A DNA stretch of 64,000 bases from Pseudomonas putida (GTDB taxonomy: Bacteria; Pseudomonadota; Gammaproteobacteria; Pseudomonadales; Pseudomonadaceae): the NCBI RefSeq assembly GCF_025905425.1, contig NZ_CP109603.1:3426501-3490500 (forward strand), in the 5' to 3' direction. Below, piece after piece: positions 40,562 through 49,084 of this stretch. The notes under the pieces are model-generated. The model searched no databases and was not told where the DNA came from. It saw only the letters and a list, made by a program, of their open reading frames with translations. Within the stretch, counting starts at the first letter, position 1. Every line of letters starts with the position of its first letter. A program made the translations under genes and the position numbers.

Positions 40562-43417
40562 TCAACCGGCTGCCTCGCTAGCCTGGTCGCGCTGAGCAAC
40601 ACTCAACAGACAACGCTCGATGAACTGAAGCTCCTGGTCGATCTCCTCGGCACGCTTTTCCAGCGCTTTCAATGCCGCCTGATGCTCTCTCTGCACCTCC
40701 ACCGGAGCCTTGGCGAGTCCTGGCAGCTTTCTCCGCCCCTTCTCGATCTTCTCATTCAACTCGGTAAGGTACTTCACCCCCGACTCCTTTTTTCTTGCTG
40801 TGAAAAGCTGGCACTCCAGAAAACGGATCGCATCGTAGATGCGCAAGACCTCGCCACTGGTCTTGGAGTGCACAAAGTTGAGGCTACCCTCGTCGAAAGC
40901 GTGATGCTCCTGGTTCTGACCACCCCAGTTGACCAGATCATTCTTGATAAAATTGAAGTGGGTCAGGTCATAGGAAATGAAGGGTTCCACCAACGTGAAG
41001 GTGTGCTCCAGGCTGACCTGCAGGTACATGCTCTTCTTGAGCTGGGATCGGTTGAAGTTGGCAGTGACCTTCACGCCATTCTCGATGCAGAACTCAAGCA
41101 CCATGGACTCGAACCAGATACGGCAATACAGCAATGCTTGGCGGACATCGAAGAGCGACAGCGCCACATACACTTTTTTCTGGAAGCCACCTGCGTGATC
41201 CACCACCACTATGCCCTTATTGGTGTAGCTGAGCACATGGCTATTGTGCTGGTCACTCTGCGGGTGGCGATCGGCAATGATGCAGAAACGCTCCCAGAAC
41301 AGACGGTCATGGGTGGTAACCACCATTTGGATCCGGCGCAGGTACGCATCGGTAAAAAAGAGATCGATGATGTTTGACCGGTGCTCGGTGTCGATGGCAT
41401 TGACCACATCGTCGAAGACAATGAGCGGAAAATTGTTCTTCTCAGCCATCGCCAGAAGGATGGACAGCCCCAGCGCACGCAAATGCCCCTCGCTGAGTAC
41501 AGCAAACGCATCAAGCAATGAGCCATCCACGTTGGTGATCTTGATCCGGTAGCTATCCGCCTGTCGGTCGAAGCTCAACGACGCTATCTGTTCATGCTCG
41601 TCGTCATGGTTATTGATCGCGCGATAGTACTCGGCAGCCTTGGCTTCAATCCCTGTGATACGAGTCCTTTCCAGTTCCAGCTTATAATCCAACAGGTCGC
41701 GGTACAGCGTGCGGTACTCAGCTTCTAGATCCTTGAGCAACTGGTTGAAATGGCTGTTATCGACTGCATCGTTAAGCAAGGTCGCTTTTTGCTTGAGGAG
41801 GCCTGGCATCTGGTCGTTGATGGTCTTGAAATCGCTTAACGCCTGCTTTTTTCTATCGAACTGCTGCTTGAGCAATTCATCAACCTCTTTGAGCTGCACT
41901 ACCCGCGCTTCGAGCCGCTCGGCCTGGGTTATTGCTTGGCTAGCCACCCGGCGCTTGCGTTCGCAGGCGCGCAAGTAGACATCAAGCTGATCGGTAGTGC
42001 CTGCGGTGAGCTTCAGAAACGAGTCGAGAACGGATGGCGCCACTTGCGAGCGATCCGTGGCAGCATGAAACTCTGCAAGCACCGCCTCTAGCTCATCCAG
42101 GTCTAGCGGGCAGGGAATCCCGGCATGCTCATTGTCCTTCAACGCGCTAATTCCGGTAGCGATTCTTGAAGCCCAAAGCGCAATTCGACTGTCATTGCGC
42201 TGCCTGGATCGCTTGAGGGCATCCAGCGCTCCCAGTGCCTTGATCTGCTCTCTTGCCCTCTCAAAAGGGTTCACTACCACTCGGTCAAGAGGCGTCAGGC
42301 AGGCGGGACAGGTCTGTGCGACCTGCAACTGCTCTACAGCCTCCAATGCTTCAAAGACGGCGCGATAATTGACATCGTTGGCCCTCAGGACAAATGTTCT
42401 GTCGATATCGGCTCTGCGATGGAGCAAGCGCTCGGCGATGGCACAGACACGAGTAACCTGCTTGAGCGGAACAGCGAATGGGGCCCTGGCAGCTCTCAGG
42501 CGCGCAGCCTCACGGATATGCATTTCGATCGTTGCACGTAGACGCCTGACCTTCGGACGAACATCGAAATCTTGATCGGCGCGTAGCCCTAGCAACCTAC
42601 AACTCTCGGAGATCGATGATTGAAGATCTGCCCTGTGCTTGCGCCTCAATTGGCGGAGCTTGATTCGGGTACGCTCCAGGACGTCTAGCGCCTCGGCTTG
42701 TTCGGTACGCAGAAAAGCTTTGAGCGAGAAGCTTTCTGGTCGGACGAACCGAGAGATGACTTCCTGAAGCTCCTCCAATCCGAACAGGGTGGCCAGGACA
42801 TCGCTCTCGCCACTGCCAGTGTCCTTCGATCCCAGTAGCGAGAATTCTTGAAGACGGTTGCGGTCGATAAAGCAGCTTGACCAACTGATACTGGGTTCGA
42901 CCTTGAGCTTGTCCGCTCCCACGAGCATGAGCTTGGGCCTGATATCCCCTCGCGCGATGTACTGCCTGACCTTAGTCTTGCGCCTGGCGGCTTCTTTGAT
43001 ATCTCCCGTAGTGCCGATTTCCAACGCCTCACACAGGGACGATTTACCGCCACCGTTGGGTGCGTAGAAGATATTTTTCAGCTTACTGAAGCGAATGATG
43101 GTGCCTTGGTCGTCTGCGCCAAACTCACCAAATCCCCGGAAGTTTTTGACCCGAAGGTGATCCAAAGCACCCAGACCAGATGGCGGTATGCGATCCAGTT
43201 CAGGCTTGTTATCCAGGGCTTTTTTGAAGCGTGCCGCGATCCGTTGGTAGTCACGGCCCAGCAGGTCGTCAGCCGCCGCCGTGATGTGCGCTTTGATGTG
43301 GTCAGAATAGCGACCCTTGCTCTGCTTCGCCTGATACATGCACCAGAGCAGTACGAGGTAAGCGTCAGTGCGCCCTTCAAGATTCTGCCTTGCAAAACTC
43401 AAAAGGTACTGACTCAT
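40562..43417 (-). CDS. Rad50-like zinc-hook ATPase (candidate defence protein), 951 aa
   Basis: A helical N-terminal prefix (1-85) precedes a RecF/SMC-type ATPase head: KNFRGFGE, Walker [10 protein letters not shown] (119-127), signature [10 protein letters not shown] (641-650), Walker [13 protein letters not shown] (665-676) and His-loop TTHD (701-704). Between the two half-heads lies a long coiled coil (about 240-590) with CPAC at 370-373, the layout of a Rad50/RloC zinc hook. About 245 residues follow the head and should be the effector or partner domain; R766-x3-E770 and His805 recall the PrrC/RloC anticodon-nuclease triad, but this is only a pattern. GGAGGAG precedes the ATG. It is probably co-transcribed with the small gene upstream. 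DNA or RNA target unknown. Confidence 0.8.
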   Translation of the reverse strand: MSQYLLSFARQNLEGRTDAYLVLLWCMYQAKQSKGRYSDHIKAHITAAADDLLGRDYQRIAARFKKALDNKPELDRIPPSGLGALDHLRVKNFRGFGEFGADDQGTIIRFSKLKNIFYAPNGGGKSSLCEALEIGTTGDIKEAARRKTKVRQYIARGDIRPKLMLVGADKLKVEPSISWSSCFIDRNRLQEFSLLGSKDTGSGESDVLATLFGLEELQEVISRFVRPESFSLKAFLRTEQAEALDVLERTRIKLRQLRRKHRADLQSSISESCRLLGLRADQDFDVRPKVRRLRATIEMHIREAARLRAARAPFAVPLKQVTRVCAIAERLLHRRADIDRTFVLRANDVNYRAVFEALEAVEQLQVAQTCPACLTPLDRVVVNPFERAREQIKALGALDALKRSRQRNDSRIALWASRIATGISALKDNEHAGIPCPLDLDELEAVLAEFHAATDRSQVAPSVLDSFLKLTAGTTDQLDVYLRACERKRRVASQAITQAERLEARVVQLKEVDELLKQQFDRKKQALSDFKTINDQMPGLLKQKATLLNDAVDNSHFNQLLKDLEAEYRTLYRDLLDYKLELERTRITGIEAKAAEYYRAINNHDDEHEQIASLSFDRQADSYRIKITNVDGSLLDAFAVLSEGHLRALGLSILLAMAEKNNFPLIVFDDVVNAIDTEHRSNIIDLFFTDAYLRRIQMVVTTHDRLFWERFCIIADRHPQSDQHNSHVLSYTNKGIVVVDHAGGFQKKVYVALSLFDVRQALLYCRIWFESMVLEFCIENGVKVTANFNRSQLKKSMYLQVSLEHTFTLVEPFISYDLTHFNFIKNDLVNWGGQNQEHHAFDEGSLNFVHSKTSGEVLRIYDAIRFLECQLFTARKKESGVKYLTELNEKIEKGRRKLPGLAKAPVEVQREHQAALKALEKRAEEIDQELQFIERCLLSVAQRDQASEAAG

Positions 43418-43500
43418 TGCGCCTCCTCCCTGAAGCGCATGATCGTAGCCGCACTGAAATCAGAAAGCCACTAGCCGCAGCGCACTACCGCAAGCCCTGG

Positions 43501-43746
43501 CTAATGTCCTGGGCTGCCCATCTGTAGCTGGTATCTCGCTTGATCGAGCTCTTCTTCTGCATGCCGAAGCTCATCTTTAAGACCCGTCCACATCAGTATC
43601 AGCGTTGCGATCTTCTCACGGGAAGCGGTCAACTCCTCCCCCATCACCGCCAGTTCGTTCTCAAGCAGAAGACAATGCTGCTGCAGCAACTCCTCCCGCG
43701 AAAAGAAGGCGAAGCAGTCATCGACGGTATCATATGGGTTGCTCAT
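43501..43746 (-). CDS. Small coiled-coil partner of the zinc-hook ATPase, 81 aa
   Basis: MSNPYDTVDDCFAFFSREELL leads into a long heptad-patterned helix (residues 20-75). There is no catalytic motif. It is 83 bases upstream of the ATPase start on the same strand, so probably the first gene of the same transcript. The start at 43746 (GAGC site) was taken; the frame is open further upstream without support. It could be a small regulatory subunit or antitoxin-like partner. This is inferred from position only. Confidence 0.6.
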   Translation of the reverse strand: MSNPYDTVDDCFAFFSREELLQQHCLLLENELAVMGEELTASREKIATLILMWTGLKDELRHAEEELDQARYQLQMGSPGH

Positions 43747-43948
43747 AGCGCTCGCTGCCGATAGGAGTACAAATGTTCTCATTGCGAGCTTAGCGGCATA
43801 TACTGTATGAATCAACAGTGCCTCAGCGTAAGGCCGCCCTGCGACTACCGGCACGCTCTCGCAAATTCGCATGGGAGAGTGCGGGCCGCTCTAGCAGCGG
43901 GTTCAACCTGGAGGTCACTAAAGAAAAGCACAATCGGAGGAGCCGTCC

Positions 43949-44344
43949 ATGTCACTGAAGTCGTCGTTCGCCACGGTACTTAGATCGCTGCGCAGCAAGC
44001 GAAACATCTCGCAGCGGGACTTCGGGGATACCAGTCGCACTTTTCTCTCCAAGCTGGAAGGCGCACGATCCAGCTTGACGTTGGACAAGCTCGACCAGGT
44101 CAGCCGGCGACTGGAGCTAAGGCCCCTGACATTGCTGACGCTCACTTTGAGCCTGGAATCCGGCAAACCTAGCATCGAACTCATTGATCACCTTCGCTCA
44201 GAAATTGAAGGCCTTCAGCGCGATGGCGGTATGCCGGAGCTGGAGCAAGCCACTCGGGGCATTGGTGCCAGCGCTCCGCGCAGACCACTGAGTCCTCAGC
44301 CTATGCAGGCCTTACAAACGGAGCTCTGCTTCACAGTATCCTGA
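43949..44344 (+). CDS. XRE-family helix-turn-helix regulator
   Basis: This 131-aa protein has an N-terminal HTH (residues 6-58: LRSLRSKRNISQRDFGDTSRTFLSKLEGARSSLTLDKL) typical of Cro/C1 repressors and restriction C proteins. The C-terminal ~70 residues are of no known domain. A strong GGAGGAG site precedes the ATG. It is divergent from the small-protein/ATPase unit, and the ~200-base region between them is the likely operator, so it probably controls that module. Confidence 0.82.
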   Translation: MSLKSSFATVLRSLRSKRNISQRDFGDTSRTFLSKLEGARSSLTLDKLDQVSRRLELRPLTLLTLTLSLESGKPSIELIDHLRSEIEGLQRDGGMPELEQATRGIGASAPRRPLSPQPMQALQTELCFTVS

Positions 44345-44570
44345 AAACTCTGTGCTCAACCGCCCCATCATTTGGCCTAGCGCATTTAAACGCGCCAACA
44401 CCAGCCAAGCAGTCAGCTACAGCGCATTAAATTGCACTGCTGGCTGTCACAGCCGCATTGCTAGGTCTAACGCTTGCGCTTTCGGCAATCTGTAAGGAAG
44501 CTATGGGAGAACGAGCGCCACGCGAGGGGCATGCCGCTATTAGCAGGACTACGGCCTGAAGGGCGTTAAT

Positions 44571-44964
44571 GTGAGCGAAATGACAATGGAAGAACGCAAG
44601 GTCTACTTCTAGCCGTGGCCGATGAAGTCGCCCAAGGCAAGCTGACACTTGGTGCACCGTTAAACGCCTTCGTGAAAATCCATTGGGGGTGAACCAGGAG
44701 AAGTTTGCCAGGGCCAGCAGTATTTCGAAGCGGGCACTGTCGCAACTGGAGGCAGATAGCATTAATCCGACTCTCGCGACGTTGGAAGCCGTATTCAATA
44801 AATTCGGTCTGAAAATCAGCTTATCTCATCTCAGCCCGGTAGAACTCAATGCCGCAATCGCGCTGAGGAACAAGGCAGGTTTTACCTCTCCTACGGCTGC
44901 CCCGAGTATTTGCCCTGATAGCCTCATACAAGCAGAATCTGAAATCATGAAGTGCATAGACTGA
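44571..44964 (+). pseudogene. XRE-family regulator, frameshifted
   Basis: Three frames must be joined to give a continuous XRE protein. A short start frame (MTMEERKVYF, stop) is followed by ADEVAQGKLTLGA in frame +1. That passes at 44662-44668 into VKRLRENPLGVNQEKFARASSISKRALSQLEAD, the HTH, which stays open to 44964. A TTG-led 93-aa frame at 44683 covers only the HTH. Two indels therefore seem to have broken the gene; the alternative is a short functional protein from 44683. It lies downstream of the intact XRE gene. Confidence 0.55.
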
Positions 44965-45083
44965 CGACTAGGTACTTCATGATCCCATCACTGCACGCGT
45001 GCGATATACCCGAGAGCTCCAGTGGCGACTAGCGAATCACGAAACCCACTTAAAAAATGATTAATGCTAAGGGAAGTTCGGGC

Positions 45084-45680
45084 TCAATGCCCTCGCGCTC
45101 TAAGTCGCGCTAACGTGCACTCAAGCTCGTAGTCCCTGTTCCACTCCCCTTGCTTAGGCTGCTCGTAGGGCAACCCCGCGAATTTGGCTAGCTGCTTGAT
45201 GATTTCAACCAGTTGCACCCCCAATCTCGCGTAGCCGTGTCGCCTATTCCAAAAATACTCGGGGTGATCCGGTGGATCATAGTCTGACTCATTGATTGCA
45301 CGCAGCAGGCCTTGCAGCTTGTCCTGCTGGTCGGGCAAACGAATGATCGAGTACATCAAATCCTTTGGTAGCAGCCGCCAATCGATATCGATGTCCAATG
45401 GGTTGAAAATAGGCACCGCCTTGACGGGCTCGCGTTGGCCAGCCACTCCTGTCGGCTCCCCGTAGACTGTTCCATCATCACGAGCGACTTCCAGGCATTC
45501 CGTAACCAAGCGGTCTAGATGAGAGATAAGAATAATACTGGCGTACGAAATATCCCGCTTCCCCTTCTGCCGCTGGGCCCACCACTCTTTGACCAACACA
45601 AAGCAGTTACCTAGCAGGACGCCAGCTATGCCCGCACTTGCGCCTATAATGGCCGAAACGTTGCCTGAATCCACGAACAT
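45084..45680 (-). CDS. Membrane-anchored hypothetical protein, 198 aa
   Basis: One membrane helix near the N-terminus (about 8-30, AIIGASAGIAGVLLGNCFVLV) is followed by a basic stop-transfer (KEWWAQRQKGKR) and a ~165-residue cytoplasmic domain rich in charged residues (DWRLLPKDLMYSIIRLPDQQDK, WNRRHGYARLGVQLVEIIKQLA). No family is recognised. GGGAGAG precedes the ATG. It is 88 bases downstream of the 409-aa gene on the same strand, so probably one operon. Confidence 0.6.
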   Translation of the reverse strand: MFVDSGNVSAIIGASAGIAGVLLGNCFVLVKEWWAQRQKGKRDISYASIILISHLDRLVTECLEVARDDGTVYGEPTGVAGQREPVKAVPIFNPLDIDIDWRLLPKDLMYSIIRLPDQQDKLQGLLRAINESDYDPPDHPEYFWNRRHGYARLGVQLVEIIKQLAKFAGLPYEQPKQGEWNRDYELECTLARLRARGH

Positions 45681-45768
45681 CTCTCCCTTTTCTTGAAGGA
45701 ATTTTATGGTGACGGCTCTACAGTAAATATTCGAGCCTGTCAGTCGCCAGTAGCAACACCGTGAGCCC

Positions 45769-46998
45769 TCAAGTGCTGCTCGTCCTCTCAGTGATGTAGT
45801 AGTGGCCGCCGTCATCACAGCCGCAATAGGCAGGATGATCATCTGGACAGAATGAATTCAACACGCAGAAGTATGTGCTTTTGAGTCCAAATCTTTGCTC
45901 CAACTCTTCGGCGATCTCAATAGCTATTTCCTGCCGCTCACGGAGATTTCGACCAGGATCCAATTCGTCCAAAGAGGCGAGGTAGCGTCCCCTTTTGCTG
46001 ACCTTGATTCGACCAGTCGCCACTAGGGATCTTACATAGCGGTGAGTATTGTCCTCAAACCAGAGCCAACAACCTCCCCTTTCATTGACTGGCCCTTTCC
46101 GGGTCGAAAATTCGCGCATCTCTACGCGAGACGAGAAATCCATGGTGGAAACAACCGCCTCAAGCCAAGAGATCCTGAGGGTCGGAAACCAGTCGAAGCA
46201 AGCCCTACGAACGGCCTCTGGGAGTTGGTCAGTGCGCGCCCCTTCCATGTTCTTGGCGAGCACATCACAGACCAAGATATGATTGAAGTGCAAAGGCGAA
46301 ACAATCCTTCGATCAATCAAGGTCAACATGTCGTACCAGACCTCACGAGCCGTCTCCATGTCGGGAACCACCACTCCGATCCCTGACCATTTTTTCAAAT
46401 TCAACTTGAGACCAGGAATGGTATTTCCCTCGAATCCGTTGGCCTCTATTTTTTCAATGCACCGCTGATAGTTTCCTGGATATGACCATCGCCAATCCGA
46501 GCATTTTGACGTGTATCCACATGACGTGAATGCCCCCGCCCTCGCCATCTCCTGCTGCTCCATCACATGTGCAAACAATGGATCTGAGTTCATGTCCTCT
46601 GAATCGGCGTGTTCACCTGGCTCATACCGCTGAATACCGCCATTCAGGGCGGTTCTCAGCGGAAATGTAAGCGCGTACTGCGTCACCACGCCACCTTGCG
46701 GCCTTGCTCCCTCTCGTAAAGCGATCAAGTCAGCAGGATTGAAGTCCGTGAAGGAAACAACAGGTTGGGATCCGAGGACAGTCCGTTTTCCGTCACGAAC
46801 GCCAAATGTGGCCCACAGGTGATGATAACGAACGGCATACCGGAGCAGAAATGCAGCAGACCACCGATCGTCATCATTCAGGCAGTTGGGAGGAAATGAT
46901 TCAGGTATAAATTCGGGGGGCGAGTTACCCATTAGATCAACATCTCGAAAGTAGTGGGCCAGTCGGGAGCAGCGCATCAAGTCAATTTTTTTCGGCAT
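45769..46998 (-). CDS. Hypothetical protein, 409 aa
   Basis: This is a soluble protein with many aromatic and Arg residues and four Cys near the C-terminus (YFCVLNSFCPDDHPAYCGCDD). The segment LGSQPVVSFTDFNPADLIALR and a later SDWRWSYPGNY recall, weakly, small defence or ADP-ribosyltransferase-like families, but I cannot place it. GGAGA lies 8 bases before the ATG at 46998. It probably forms a unit with the membrane-anchored protein downstream. Its function is unknown. Confidence 0.6.
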   Translation of the reverse strand: MPKKIDLMRCSRLAHYFRDVDLMGNSPPEFIPESFPPNCLNDDDRWSAAFLLRYAVRYHHLWATFGVRDGKRTVLGSQPVVSFTDFNPADLIALREGARPQGGVVTQYALTFPLRTALNGGIQRYEPGEHADSEDMNSDPLFAHVMEQQEMARAGAFTSCGYTSKCSDWRWSYPGNYQRCIEKIEANGFEGNTIPGLKLNLKKWSGIGVVVPDMETAREVWYDMLTLIDRRIVSPLHFNHILVCDVLAKNMEGARTDQLPEAVRRACFDWFPTLRISWLEAVVSTMDFSSRVEMREFSTRKGPVNERGGCWLWFEDNTHRYVRSLVATGRIKVSKRGRYLASLDELDPGRNLRERQEIAIEIAEELEQRFGLKSTYFCVLNSFCPDDHPAYCGCDDGGHYYITERTSST

Positions 46999-47716
46999 GT
47001 CGCAATTCTCCTTTTCTGAAGACGAAGAAGCCCGACCTTCAAGAACGATCACTTGAGGGTGTGAATGACCTTAGCTAGCACGCCAAATGAAAGGTAGACT
47101 CGGATCTGCATCGGCGCAAGGTTGCAAAACAAAAAAATCTCAACTTAAAAGAGCAGCATTCGAATAACACAAATATTGAGGCAGTTACTTATGAATACAC
47201 TAACAAAAACATTAAGACCCTCAAGCCTAAAACACAAACACAAACACAAGATACCTACAGCCTAATCACGTCGACCAAAACAAAGCAACCCAAAACAAAC
47301 AAAACAAAAAAACTGAAAACCACAAATATTGCCAAACAGATTATTATGGATACCAATGAATGATAATGACTATCTAACTTCTGGATTAAGACGATATAGA
47401 TGAGGTGGATAGTTGGCCAAGCGCTTCCAGCATTTGGTATTGAGTAGAGGTCTGGCAACAGTGGATGCGGAACTTTAAGTAGGCACTAATCGCGCTGCCC
47501 TAGACTCAGCACGCGAGACTTCTCCCTTGGTCGTTAGCCCACCCAGGGCTCCAAGCCTTTGATGCTAATGAATCACGCAGCTAAGGGCCGCCCCTCCATC
47601 TTCGACAGTTAGTGCACCGAACGTGGCGCCAGGCGGTTCGCCACAGCCTTGAGGGCATGGCAATCAGCTGACGTTGGTGGACAACTCCCCATTCGGCCAC
47701 ACCCCAAAGAAATCCG
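46999..47716. other. Long intergenic stretch with an A/C-rich strand-asymmetric tract
   Basis: About 720 bases without a supported gene. From 47150 to 47340 the plus strand is almost only A and C (repeats such as ACAAAC and AAACACAAAC). This forces a spurious hydrophobic minus-strand frame (47255-47458). The last 250 bases have near-core composition and may be a decayed gene; no frame of length was found. Confidence 0.5.
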
Positions 47717-48829
47717 CTATCTCTGCTTCAAGGGCATCCGCACAACCATCTTGCTGTTCATAGTCAAACAGGCACCCGATTTGGAAGCCCATTCAGACAA
47801 ATTTGAGCCTTCTAGGATTTTCGGGCACAGCAATGTAACACCACCCAAAGTAAAAAGTATGAGCCCTTCGACTACTGGATAATTTCTTTTCGTGACGACC
47901 TCACCCCATCGCGCATCGAAATCTTCAGCGGCGTAGGTTTCCGTTAGCATATAAGAGAACACCCTCTCATCCTTGATACCTGCGAGAACTGCCGCTTGGT
48001 CAACCGCAGTGGTTACCGCTGACGGAACAACAACAAGCGTCGCAATTACTAGAGCCAAGACGCCAATGAAGGCGTTGCGCACTCTCGTTAACACTCCACC
48101 TTCTGAAGCATAGTAAGCAATGGCGGGGACAAATCCGAGGATAGTTAGAAATATCGAAACAAAAACAACTGCAGTCATGCCGCCCGCATTATAAATCACA
48201 GAAGGCGCACTCATAGCAGCAAGCATCGGAAAGGTGGCAGTGATGGCTGCGAACCATGAACTCATCGCTAAAACAGACGCGTGTTTTAGATAGGATAACC
48301 AATGAACAGCCTTAACGCCACCATTTGAAATAGCCCCCGCGAGCGCCACATTGAATTTCGGCATAAAGAACAACACAATCATACCCACCACCACCCAGAC
48401 AGCGGAGTCAACAAATACGCTAAAAGCACTTGAGTTATGGCTCATCAGCATCGAGTAAACGGTAGCAATAACACCAGCAAGCGTAGGAATAAGCAGATAG
48501 ATCGCCATTGCGGGCTGAACGATCGGTGTTTTCTTAAACAAGTTTATAGCGAAAGCATACGTAGCCGTAGTTAACAGCAGCAACACCAGATAAAAAAGCA
48601 GTAAAAGACTTGAAACAACAATCCAGGGCCATAGCTCTGAGGGCGTCGCCAACGCCTTACCTATGAGCTCCGGCGTTCCGATTGTATGCAAATAAGCGAA
48701 GATAACAGCAAAAGTTAATGCAGCCCCCAAACCTGTCAGTGTCGCGCTGGCTGACACTACCTTTACCAAAGCACTCCAAACATTAAAGCAATCAAGCCTC
48801 GCGGAGACTTCAGTCATTATATCCGACAT
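47717..48829 (-). CDS. Polytopic membrane protein, 370 aa
   Basis: About seven to eight membrane helices are seen, for example TGLGAALTFAVIFAYL, WIVVSSLLLLFYLVLLLL, AVWVVVGMIVLFFMP and GMTAVVFVSIFLTILGF. A short soluble part at each end completes it. There is no transporter signature. The ATG at 48829 has GGAGG about 10 bases upstream; two earlier ATGs in the frame have weaker sites. It lies 255 bases downstream of the KAP NTPase gene on the same strand. A partnership as a membrane effector is inference from neighbourhood only. Confidence 0.65.
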   Translation of the reverse strand: MSDIMTEVSARLDCFNVWSALVKVVSASATLTGLGAALTFAVIFAYLHTIGTPELIGKALATPSELWPWIVVSSLLLLFYLVLLLLTTATYAFAINLFKKTPIVQPAMAIYLLIPTLAGVIATVYSMLMSHNSSAFSVFVDSAVWVVVGMIVLFFMPKFNVALAGAISNGGVKAVHWLSYLKHASVLAMSSWFAAITATFPMLAAMSAPSVIYNAGGMTAVVFVSIFLTILGFVPAIAYYASEGGVLTRVRNAFIGVLALVIATLVVVPSAVTTAVDQAAVLAGIKDERVFSYMLTETYAAEDFDARWGEVVTKRNYPVVEGLILFTLGGVTLLCPKILEGSNLSEWASKSGACLTMNSKMVVRMPLKQR

Positions 48830-49084
48830 TACTAAAAACACCTCCATCCAACTGGAAATCATCCGTAGCTCAAACAATCAATAAAAAGGCCATTCGCAAG
48901 CTTATTGAACGCACCTTGACATACCGATCGAATGTTTATTGCCTGAGGTGGCCAGAGAGAGGCCCTAGCCTTGCTCATGAGCAACGGCCTTAATTGCAGC
49001 GCACGCACCCGAGGAGCAGGAGGCCATTCCACCTAACTCAAAGGGCTGCAATGCAGCCCTGCAATTACGGTGAAGCGAGGCGCT

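Noticed and set aside
47255..47458. 67-aa hydrophobic frame on the minus strand
   Set aside because: Its content follows from the A/C-only plus strand (Val, Leu, Phe and Cys codons); no start signal.
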